From Altica lythri (Eukaryota > Arthropoda > Insecta > Coleoptera > Chrysomelidae), in NCBI GenBank assembly GCA_964028335.1, contig OZ034804.1, forward strand, positions 67,195,205-67,259,204: DNA of 64,000 bases, in the 5' to 3' direction. Made by a program: the position numbers and the translations under genes. Shown piece after piece: positions 53,245 to 62,290 of the stretch (position 1 is its first letter; every line of letters starts with the position of its first letter). Below the pieces are notes generated by a model that ran no database searches, was not told the origin of the DNA, and worked only from the letters and a program-made list of their open reading frames with translations.

Positions 53245-54113
53245 AGGAACTTGGAATCCCAACAAAAATAAGGAAAATGGTAGCAATGACTCTTAAGAAT
53301 ACCACCGCCAAAGTCAGATTCAATGAAACAATTTCCAAAGAAATAAAAATAAATAAAGGAGTGAAGCAAGGAGATGTTATGTCACCGACACTCTTTAATT
53401 TAATTTTAGAAGTAATAATAAGGGAGGCAAAGCTAGACAATAAAAATTTCATTACGAATCAACTACAAATAATAGCCTACGCAGATGATCTGGCCATCGT
53501 TGCAAACACAAAGACAGCACTAATAAAAGCAATTGAAAAACTAGACAAAGAGGCAAAACAAATGGGTCTAGAGATAAATGAAAACAAAACAAAATACATG
53601 AAGATAGGTAAGGAACAGAAAACTCTACAGGAAAAATTGATTACTCAAAACTATAGGCTTGAAGCGGTACACACCTTTAACTATTTAGGAGTCACAATAG
53701 GAAAGACCGGGAAGGAGAGAGTGGAAGAAAGAATTTTAAAAGGCAACCAGGCATTCGGTATGAACAGAAACCTTCTGAGAAGTAAAGTATTGACTAAAAA
53801 AACAAAAATGAATCTGTATAAGACCCTAATACGACCAGTAGTTACATACGCATTGGAGACAACAACACTAAATAAAAAGGAGGAAGACAGTCTACTAAAA
53901 TTCGAAAGAAAAATAATGAGAACAATACTAGGCCCTGACACAACAAGCGAAGGAGAAAGAAGACTTAAAACAAACATTACAATAGACAGGAAACAAAATG
54001 GTGAAAACATAGTTAGATATACTAAATCACGCCGTCTAGAATGGATTGGGCATATACTCAGAAGGCCACTCAAAGAAATGCTTCGAAGAATAACGAACTG
54101 GACACCGTTATGA
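53229..54113 (+). pseudogene. RTE-like LINE: reverse transcriptase palm and C-terminus
   Basis: Contains GVKQGDVMSPTLFNLILE, the catalytic YADD (IIAYADDLAIV), FNYLGVTIGKTG, LYKTLIRPVVTYALET and RRLEWIGHILRRPLKEMLRR. The frame stops at TGA 54111-54113, where the family should have one more residue before LDDVEEDVKAM; the sequence beyond stays in frame to a TGA at about 54235, so only this one point stops it. Confidence 0.87.
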
Positions 54114-54317
54114 TGGTTAGATGATGTGGAAGAGGACGTAAAGGCCATGAACGTTGCTGATTGGAAATCTCAATGTAGGGACTGGAAACAATGGAAGAAA
54201 ATTACAACAGAAGCAAAAACACACAACAAATTATGACAAATTTAAACGAAGGCAGAGGAATAATCCACCTCAATAAAAAAAATTCGAAAAGAGGTTGACC
54301 TTAAAGGCCATCCTTGC

Positions 54318-55040
54318 AACTTCCCGCTAGTTTTAACCGCAAAGCTATAGTTACGTGACGTATTTGGACGTTTTTGACTTTTTTTGAAATGTTTAAAAAG
54401 CCATAACTTTTTAACGCCTTATTCGATTTTGATGTTCAAGATGGCATTCGACGCAGTTTTTTGAGACCTAAAAACGTTACCCAGAGTGCAAAATCGGTTA
54501 GTCAAAAAATCTCTAAGTTATTGAAAAAAAACACGTTTTTTGAAATTTTTCGACAACGATATCTCACGAACGAATCAACCGATTTTAATTTGCAAAACGG
54601 CATTCGACGTGGCTTTTTAAGCTTAAGAGCTGATTAGGTTATAAAATTAATCAATGCAATAGCCAAAAAGATATGCCCAAAAAACGTCATTTTTACCAAT
54701 TGTTTTTTTCGGTTATTTTGAAATTTCTCAAAATCTACCAGCTCGAATCGGTTCAAACTTACAAGGAATCTAAGTTAGATGGAACTCTTTGGAATGCTTT
54801 TTATTTCATTCCGATCGGTCAAGCCGTTCAAAAGTTATAAGAGGTTTACATACATCCACACACACACACACACATCCACACGTACATACAGACATACAGA
54901 CACCCTCGTAAAAATAGTCAGGGGAGGTTACTAAGACCTCAAAACGTTGAGATCCGATGAAAACTCGATTTTCGAAAAACGGGGTGAAACCAATAACTTC
55001 CCGATTTAAAAAAAAAATTAATTTTTTTTAGCGGGAAGTT
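54318..55040. mobile_element. TIR element with AACTTCCCGCTA termini
   Basis: Ends are AACTTCCCGCTAG at 54318 and its inverse TAGCGGGAAGTT at 55028-55040. The inside is non-coding and repetitive in wording: CATTCGACG.AGTTTTTTGAG, AACGATATCTCACGAACG and AAAAACGT words recur. A (CA)n run lies at about 54857-54876. It lies between the end of the LINE and a further LINE-tail-like piece (55041-55105) and may have been inserted there. Confidence 0.75.
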
Positions 55041-55105
55041 AAAAAAGGATTGTTGAACGCCCAGGCGTTAGCCATAATCTTAGAGATTGTAAGGCTGTGA
55101 TGATG
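55041..55105 (+). repeat. LINE 3' tail-like piece with (GAT)n
   Basis: GCGTTAGCCATAATCTTAGAG and GATTGTAAGGCTGTGATGATGATGATGA, ending in a (GAT)n run, resemble the 3' tails of insect RTE elements. This may be the original tail of the LINE at 51915-54280, displaced by the TIR element. Confidence 0.45.
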
Positions 55106-55620
55106 ATGATGATAAGTCCTTTGAATACCGTTTCAACATTCAGTACATTGGAAAGAGATAGATATACAAAAAACAGTCTGAACTAATGTATGAATATCAT
55201 AGTGACGGACCACATGATTATTTGACAGATTATTTTATAATTCTGTCACGTAAGTTAACATATTAAGTTTAGTATTTTATATTAATAATAATATTCAGTA
55301 ATGAGTATTGTATTGTAGTCTAAAATACCGTCACATGGTTGCAGTATATCCTGCACTATGCTTTTGAGGTTGTTGGCTACATAAACAGAGTTTTTACGAA
55401 TAGTCGAGGAAATAAAGCACCAAAACCTCCGAATTTTGTAACGTAAGATGGATCAGAATGCTTTTTTTGCATTGGATTCGTTAAAGTATCAGGAAATTTG
55501 TCGCTTTTTAGAATGTAAAAATGGAAATTGCATTTCTGCATTCGAAAAGTACATTCCCAACAGACAGTAGAGAGAATACTTACAACTCGGTAAGTATTGC
55601 TGAAATTGGATTCAATTTAT
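55106..55620. other. Spacer, no feature recognised
   Basis: AT-rich with a mixed-composition patch at 55330-55620. Nothing recognised. Confidence 0.4.
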
Positions 55621-55624
55621 ATAC

Positions 55625-55990
55625 TCAGGGTTTTGGAGTCGCTGAACACGAATATCACGATTTCGAAAGTCTCCGCTGCACTTGTTGTCTAGGGTATTTA
55701 CCTCTTCTCCTGGGGTATCAGTGCACACTTGGTACTCGGTGGTTTTTTGAGTAGCTAAATACGATTATGATAATGGTGATGGTGTTCGAAACACCTGGCG
55801 CTTAAGACGGACCTCGTCTCCAGGAATTTTATGCCAGATTCGATACAAAAAGTGTGTGCACACGGTACTAGGAGGTTTTTGGAGTCGCTTACCACAAATA
55901 TCATATAATGAGTTTGCTAAATCATTCGCATACAAATTTATAAATCCATGCGCGTGCATAGAAGTATAACTTCTGCCAGCAGTCCCACTG
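55625..55990. repeat. Two diverged units of a GGAGTCGCT repeat
   Basis: GGTTTTGGAGTCGCTGAACAC with GAATATCACGA at 55629 recurs as GGTTTTTGGAGTCGCTTACCAC with AATATCATA at about 55874. The units are about 245 bp apart and G+C-richer than the flanks. Confidence 0.5.
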
Positions 55991-56440
55991 ACTGCCACAC
56001 TAGTTTTTTTTTACTTTATTACATTTGGTATTTTATTTTTTTTAATTTCTTTAAAATTGATTTCTGTTTTTAAAAATGTTTCTAAAACATTTTAATTTTT
56101 AATTATTTCATATGATTTTTTTTTGTATCTTATTTTGATATTTTTGTTAAGATATTTATATTTTATTGTATTGTTTCGATTAGTATTTTTTCAATTATTT
56201 CTTTTGTTTAATATTCTTATATGTTTATAATTTTTTATTATTTTTATTACATATACATAAACAAAAAATAAAATTTTAATATTATATAATAGGAAATAAA
56301 TTCCAACTTAAAAAATATCGGGAAAATTTAATTTTTCCCTTAGATTTAGGACTCTTTTTAAAGTTTTTTTGTAGTTAAATATTTAAGTAAACTTTTTTAT
56401 TTAATAAATAAGTAAGTAATTTGTTATTTTTTATAGTTTA
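55991..56440. other. Extremely AT-rich stretch
   Basis: More than 80% A+T by eye, T-runs and A-runs only. No feature recognised. Confidence 0.5.
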
Positions 56441-56995
56441 TAATATAAATAATAATAATAATAATAATAATAAATTGCCTTTATTTCCAACAATACATAA
56501 ATAGTACAGCCAGAAATCTCAAGGGGGAGTTCACGTATAGAAGTGCTCTTCCACTCAACCCTTGTTTCAAATGAAAAAATAAAAGTACATATAAACTAAT
56601 CCCTGAACCTACTTAATACCTACTTGACACAATAAATTATTAGAAAATATAATAATTAATTAAAACAAAAATAACAATTATTTGGGGCACCTATCCATCA
56701 TTGACTCCAAGCAAATCAAAATAATATTTCGTAATATATTTCTTAAATTTATGGGGAGAAAATTGCTTAAAATTATCCGGAACGCCATTATAAAGTTTAT
56801 AAATATTAAATTTAAAACCTCTCTCAAATAAAGCAGTCCTGTGCGGTGGCGAAGTGAGAAGACCCCTATCTGGCTAATGAGCCAGAAACATGCATGTCTG
56901 CGGTTACCATTCCTACTCGTGGCCTTATTGATCCTTTTTGCGTACTTGGGAGCAAAGGATGTTGGGGAAACATGTGTAAAGAAACACAAAAACAC
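56441..56995 (-). mobile_element. Jockey/CR1-like LINE 3' end with (AAT)n tail, minus strand
   Basis: An (AAT)n run at about 56449-56473 on the plus strand is joined to GCCTTTATTTCCAACAATAC. On the minus strand a frame reads FERGFKFNIYKLYNGVPDNF and KKYITKYYFDLLG, typical of the last ~40 residues of these LINEs (YN.LP..IK....FK..LK..L). It is 5'-truncated. Confidence 0.65.
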
Positions 56996-57767
56996 AAAAA
57001 CAACTCCTGTGTGAGCGTTCGTTGTTCAATTTTACATAAGTTTTGAGTAACTACAAGTGGTAGAAAATTGTTTTTTTTTGCGTTATGTGAACAAATTAAA
57101 ACCAGTCTGTCAAAAAATTTTCAGTATAATTCACTGTTGAGTACCCCACGAAAAAAAAATCCGCTAAAATACCTCCGATGCCATGGTAATCTGTCAAAAT
57201 AACGTTTTTTCATTGGTTCAAAATTATAGGTGTGGAATTTTCATCAAAATATCATGCCAAACACCATGGGATGCCACTTCTCTTCCTTAAAACCGCTAAT
57301 TTTGTGCTACTTTTCTAAGTGATAAATAAAAAATTTATCATTTAGGTCTGTCAGGCACTTTTAATGTCAAGTTTTCCTTGCCAGACACCCTTACAAACAC
57401 AACATTTGTACCATTCTTTAAAATCTTTAAAACGAGAAATTCTAAAATATTAAGAGTTTAAAAAACACCTACCAAATTGTGCAAAAATTTTAAAACAATT
57501 GCGAAAGTTTAAAAGTTGAAACTAAGTAAAAAACTGTAAAATTAGTAAAATAAATAAAAATACTTTAATAAAACCAATAAATATATTTAAAAATAAAATT
57601 TAAATCCATAATAAATATGTTTTAAATAATTACAGGTTTTCAGTGATGTGCGTTTTTGTTTTTAAAAATATACAATTTTGTAAAATATTTTCATATATGC
57701 ATAGTATGAAAAAAAGATGCATCTTTCCTACAATACGACCTATATGCATAGCTTTATTTTATAGGAA
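56996..57767. other. Spacer with two GCCAGACAC-type motifs
   Basis: No gene. CTGTCAGGCACTTTT at about 57352 and CCTTGCCAGACACCC at about 57387 match the motif cluster at 61445-62130. ATAAAATAAA near 57758 on the minus strand (AATAAAGC) is a possible polyadenylation signal of the SINA-like gene 2. Confidence 0.45.
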
Positions 57768-59294
57768 TTACTGAACTTCTTTGATTATAACCTTAAACGT
57801 AAAAAATAATTTTGGTAGCGTCACACTTTCTTCACCCATAGAAAAAAATTCTTGATTTAAATCAAAAACCAGTATTATCGGTCTTTGCTTTTTTAACAAA
57901 TTAATTGTTTCATTAAAAAATTTAACAGAAACATGAACAAATTTTTCCTTAACCACAACCATAAACTTTAGCCACTGATCATGAACTAAAACTTTATATG
58001 TCACATTAGAAAACTTATAATGAAGTGTAAAGTGAGACTTTGTATAAACATGTGGTCCAGAAAAAGGTATATGTATATGTGTCCCGATATCTCCAGTTAT
58101 TTTGCACTTATTACAATTTTTATAAGAACAGTATGTTAGTTTTTGCATATTGCATTTGTTTTCATGAGCCTCACATTCATTCCAAAACAGCACTTTTCCA
58201 CAATGCCACTTGCAATAAAAATGTATATAATTTGATTTAAGCAGACATTTATAAGAGGTTGATACTTGATAGTTAATTTCATTAATTTTATTTTGATTCT
58301 TTAACATTTGAAAGCAAAAATAACACAGAGAATGCTTGAAATTGCAACTGATGTAGAAGATTTTAGAATTTATGTAACAGTTTTCTTGGCAATTATGGCA
58401 ATGAAAAAAAATTTCTATATTTAAATTAGTTATTCCAAACCCGCATTTTGTTAATAAAATTCCAGGGAAACTTTTATGAAAATTTAAGTCTAAAAAAATC
58501 TTTCTTATAGCCTTGGATCTGACCATTGGAAAAAATCTGCGCTCATTATCCGGAATAAAGAAATTTTTGTCAATATTTATGGGAAGTAATTCATTATAAG
58601 TAAATGTTAAATGAAATTTAATTAAAATTATATCGCTACAGTCTCCAATACCAATGTTAAACTTTCTAGCTTTTTCCTTTTCATATGCCGTACAAGCTTT
58701 TGTTTCTGTTAATGATATGATGGTTTTATTTTTTGATATCACTGTAAACTGTTGAAATATAGTAGCAGCAGTCTGAGGATTCCCTATATACGAAATATGT
58801 GCATTAATTATCTGTTTTGACTTGTCAAAACTAATGTATATGAAAAATAAATTATCTTCTTTTTGGTGCAAATACACTTGAATTATGTCTGCATCCAAAT
58901 TAAAATTAAAGATTATTTCAGCACAGTCTAACTGTGATTCTGGGTGCTTATCTTTAAAATGTTTAGGTATATTAAATGTAGCTTTTTTGGTAGTACAAAG
59001 AGGACACTGGTAAATTCTACTTAAACATGTTTTTTCATGATTTGGAACTTCTGAATAAGTTAATAATCTTTTACATCCGTCCAATCGGTTAACGCATTTA
59101 AAAAAACACCTTTCTGCTATATTATTATAAAGAGATAACACTATAGGTTCGTAAAAGTTTACATCTACACTACATCTTCCACATATTATTTGAGGTTGAT
59201 TTTCACAAACTATAATGGGTTTCACAGATAAATATTTGTTACAGATATCACAAACCAAAGTATTTAATATGTAATCAGTCACTACGATGGCCAT
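57768..59294 (-). CDS. SINA/SIAH-like protein with two RING-zinc finger modules, gene 2
   Basis: This intact frame of 508 codons is a close paralogue of the gene at 49992-51545, with the same layout throughout. The first module starts VCDICNKYLSVKPIIVC and CGRC, then CVNRLDGCKRLLTYSEVPNH, and CPLC with two His. The second module starts CHNCQENC and C..KHSLCYFCF, then CKWHCGKVLFWNECEAHENK and CSYKNC. Between them YIGNPQTAATIF marks the SINA/TRAF-like region. The spacing of metal ligands is kept in both modules, so they are under selection or recently copied. Changes are spread evenly and no stop is present. The leader intron (59313-59370) is shared with gene 1. AATAAA follows the stop at once. 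Expected role as for gene 1: substrate binding or ubiquitin transfer, with the same missing RING ligands. Confidence 0.9.
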   Translation of the reverse strand: MAIVVTDYILNTLVCDICNKYLSVKPIIVCENQPQIICGRCSVDVNFYEPIVLSLYNNIAERCFFKCVNRLDGCKRLLTYSEVPNHEKTCLSRIYQCPLCTTKKATFNIPKHFKDKHPESQLDCAEIIFNFNLDADIIQVYLHQKEDNLFFIYISFDKSKQIINAHISYIGNPQTAATIFQQFTVISKNKTIISLTETKACTAYEKEKARKFNIGIGDCSDIILIKFHLTFTYNELLPINIDKNFFIPDNERRFFPMVRSKAIRKIFLDLNFHKSFPGILLTKCGFGITNLNIEIFFHCHNCQENCYINSKIFYISCNFKHSLCYFCFQMLKNQNKINEINYQVSTSYKCLLKSNYIHFYCKWHCGKVLFWNECEAHENKCNMQKLTYCSYKNCNKCKITGDIGTHIHIPFSGPHVYTKSHFTLHYKFSNVTYKVLVHDQWLKFMVVVKEKFVHVSVKFFNETINLLKKQRPIILVFDLNQEFFSMGEESVTLPKLFFTFKVIIKEVQ

Positions 59295-59312
59295 ATTTAC
59301 AATATGAACAAC

Positions 59313-59370
59313 CTAAAATAGAACAACAGACTTGGAATATATATTTTTTTAAATAAATAAGTTTACTTAC
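59313..59370 (-). promoter_or_regulatory. Intron in the 5' leader of SINA-like gene 2
   Basis: On the minus strand a donor GTAAGTAAAC begins at 59370 and an acceptor TTCTATTTTAG ends at 59313, 18 bp before the ATG. Both sites match those of gene 1. Confidence 0.7.
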
Positions 59371-59837
59371 AATACAAAAGATGCTACGAATTTTATTATT
59401 TATTGACTACGTCTTATAACTTTACCACACCTTTATTAAATTTAAATTCGAGAAAATTCTAATTTTATACTTATACTTATCAGTTATCTCGATTAATATC
59501 TTACTTATTTTTATGAATAGGTTTCGTACGTCTAGGAATGACATAAAACTGTAATCAGAATAAATTTAATAAATTAATATTTAAGAAAAGGGACCTCCTA
59601 ATTAATATGTTTAAATGACATTGTTTACTTCTTTAATTATGTATACAGAGTAAGATTTAAAAATATTAAACCGTCAGACAAACCAAAAAAATGTGTCATT
59701 GGAAACCACCTAATTTTTAATATAGTTGTTGCACATTCTCAATCTCCTCATGTCACACTTGGAGGGATTAAGAATGTGTCACAATGTTTTGCTATGAGGA
59801 GAAGCTTTACTGAAAGAACTTTTCTCCTAGGTCGTGG
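59371..59837. other. Upstream region of SINA-like gene 2
   Basis: From about 59371 to 59520 it matches (inverted) the region upstream of gene 1 (TTAATCGAGATAACTGATAAG), so the duplication includes the promoter region. Right of 59540 nothing is recognised. Confidence 0.5.
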
Positions 59838-60500
59838 TTCTCTTACCACTTGGTAAGTATCCTGCTAAAGTCAGAAACCTAATCAAAGCGGGCGACTCCA
59901 TTGCGCTGGTTGGTATAACGATCTCCCAGGACTTACTCTGGAACGAACATATTGCATCCATAGCAACTGCAGCAGGAAAGAAATTAGGCTTTCTGTTTAG
60001 AGCACGGAAATATTTTTCTCCATCCAACTTAGCTACTCTTTACAAAGCCCAAATACGGCCTAATCTTGAATACTGCTCGCATGTATGGGGTTCGGCGGCT
60101 CCGTCAAGGCTCGGAGTTCTTGATGCAATACAGAGAAGGGCAGTTCGACCAATAAACGACACCAGTATCACCAAAAACCTAGCCCCATTATTCCTTGTTT
60201 TACCGATACATAAACGGATTTTGCTTAGAAGAACTCCGCTCTATAATGCCTCGACTTGCCAGACCAGCCAGAGCAACGCGACGTGCCAACTCCATGCACC
60301 CTTATACTGTTCAGTGCCCGACATCGAGAACGGATCGATTCGATCGTTCCTTCATCCCCAGGTTCTCCAGATTGTGAAACTTCTTACCTCCTCACGTCCT
60401 AACTTGCAGGCCTTTAAATCCCAAATTATTAAATTACCTCTTCTGCCCCAATAGATGTTCTCGGTACATTTGTATTTAGGTCTATACCTACAAGGACATC
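59838..60500 (+). pseudogene. Jockey/CR1-like LINE, reverse-transcriptase C-terminal fragment
   Basis: The frame gives LVGITISQDLLWNEHIASIA, KKLGFLFRARKYFSPSNLAT, IRPNLEYCSHVWGSAAPSRL and IQRRAV. It is the same C-terminal region as in the LINE at 10327-11460. The frame shifts at about 60193 (then YRYINGFCLEELRSIMPRLA and ANSMHPYTVQCPTSRT), and an expected Trp is TGA near 60375. It is 5'-truncated and dead. The G+C content stands out from the flanks. Confidence 0.85.
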
Positions 60501-61444
60501 CTTAATATAAAAAAAGTCGCACTTTTAAAGCAGATTCATATTCTACGTGAGAATAACAATTAAACTATTTAGGTTAAATGTAAGCAAAATATAAAATAAA
60601 TAAGAAAAACTGACCCATAGTCAAATGTGACATGCCCCTTCTCTTCCCTTAAATCCACTCCCTGGATTTGCTCGACTCTAACTTAAGGGGTGTATTTTAA
60701 ATACTGATTTTTGCAATATTAATAATTCGCCAAATTTCTATCAAAATGTGCTCTTCTGGTAGAATGTCCTGTCTTGCCCTCGTCTGGACACCGCACCGCC
60801 AGGTCCAACGCTGGCATCGGATCCCTTTTTGGTATGATGGTCTGACTGTAACTCCGTTAAAACCATTGTCCATTTCTAAGGCCTCATAGCTCCAACTCAG
60901 GAGGTACATGGCCAACATCAGTCGATGATACCTACTTCATCACTTTTTTCACCTTTACTAGATTAACCATATATTAACCTTTGACTACCATCCATTAGAA
61001 ACACCTACTATTATTGGGATAGGAGTATCGAAGCTATCTATTTCTATTCCTCGACGAAGACCTTCTCTACTATTCGTTGAGACAAAACCGATACTATCCT
61101 CAGGATGAAGGATTCTTTCTCTCTAGAATACTGGTACCGAGCAAGCATCTCCTGGATCGCGTTTTCTTGAGTAGAAATGAGGAAAACTTTAAACATTAAA
61201 ACATTAAAACAAGAACTTCGTCCTAAAGCATACAAAGATAAATAATATTAAATTGTGTCTAGAAAGGGCGTTAGGGAGCTACTATTTTTTTCATTAAACC
61301 CAAATTTGAACTTATATCCGGGTATAAGTCTAAGTTTATTGGTGAAAATTCAGAAAATAAATTTGCACATGAATGACGAAAAACTGAATATATTTTATTT
61401 GATTGAACATAGATTATTGTCCTTCTTTAAAAAAATATATTCTA
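60501..61444. other. Spacer with one unrecognised frame
   Basis: A minus frame of 73 codons at 60697-60918 lies in a more G+C-rich patch (GSRC-type wording absent). I cannot assign it. Nothing else recognised. Confidence 0.35.
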
Positions 61445-62130
61445 AATACTAAAGTTGTCACTATATCCTTTTTCAAACACCGGTAAAAACGCCAATTTTG
61501 TACCATTTTTCAAGGTACAGGTAATTATTTGAAATTTTGAACGTAGATTTTAATTAAAAAAAAACATGTCAGCCACCAAGATTGCCACTTTTTCCTTGCC
61601 GACACACTTTCATGCTACTTTTTTGGGTAATAAAAATTGTCTGGCAAGGCTGAATTATAAATCCAAGATTTCCCATTTAGGTGCGTCAGACACCTTCCCC
61701 TTGCAAAACACCAACGTTGCTCCACACTATCGGGATACAAGAAACTGTCTGGCATTTACTTAATTATAAATCAAAAATTAAAAATATTAGGTTTGCCAGA
61801 CACTTAGGGTGTCACTTTTGTCTTAAAATTTCAATTTAAGTAAGTAACCATTTGAAATTTTATACATAGATTGCTTATTCAATAATATTTTCACAAAAAA
61901 GATGGTAGGTATAAACCGAATAAATAAAAACTCTTTGATTATAACTTGTCTGGCTAAGCACAGTTGTCTATTTAAATCTAGGTTTAGTAGCAAAAATAAT
62001 GCAGAAAATTTATGTAGATATATGACCATAAACTGGATAAATGTCACCCTTTTCTTGCCAGACACCCTTAAAAACGCCAATTTCGCGCACTTTTTCATGT
62101 GACAGATAACCATTTAAAATTTTAAAGATC
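61445..62130. repeat. Cluster of TTGCCAGACA / TGTCTGGCAA motifs
   Basis: The word TTGCCAGACAC or a variant occurs at about 61586, 61792 and 62056, and its reverse complement TGTCTGGCAA/TTA at about 61639, 61748 and 61947. Most are followed by CCTTAAAAACGCCAATTT or ..CACTTTTTCATG and AAATTTTGAA.GTAGATT. It is a decayed repeat with units of 100-150 bp in both orientations. Two more motifs lie at 57350-57400. Confidence 0.6.
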
Positions 62131-62290
62131 GATTGTATGGTTGGAAGGCAGAAAAGAAGCAATTCTTAATCATTTTTGGGTTTGGTCCCTTATGGGAAAC
62201 AAAATTCATATTTATTTTTTCTATTGGTTCAATATAAAAAAAATTAAATGAGAAGAATCCTCACAAAAATTTTCCTTCGTTTATAAAGTA
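62131..62290. other. Short spacer
   Basis: No feature recognised. Confidence 0.4.

Larger units (their letters stand above)
51915..54280 (+). mobile_element. RTE-like LINE, 5'-truncated, nearly complete pol
   Basis: It starts in the endonuclease domain (HKATWRHPAGHSENQIDHIL, then RSYRGANADTEHFLV, the SDH-like end) and runs through the linker, a full reverse transcriptase and the C-terminal finger-like region to a 3' end at about 54276 (AATAATCCACCTCAATAAAAAA). Coding frames are 52082-52942, 52894-53244 and 53229-54113, joined by two frameshifts and followed by one in-frame TGA. It is the best-preserved member of the family also found at 10080-13205. It lies between the two SINA-like genes. 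Confidence 0.87.

Noticed and set aside
53681..54148. 155-codon minus-strand frame
   Set aside because: It is the antisense shadow of the RTE-like reverse transcriptase.
60697..60918. 73-codon minus-strand frame as a small gene
   Set aside because: No motif or context supports it. Kept only as an unexplained patch.
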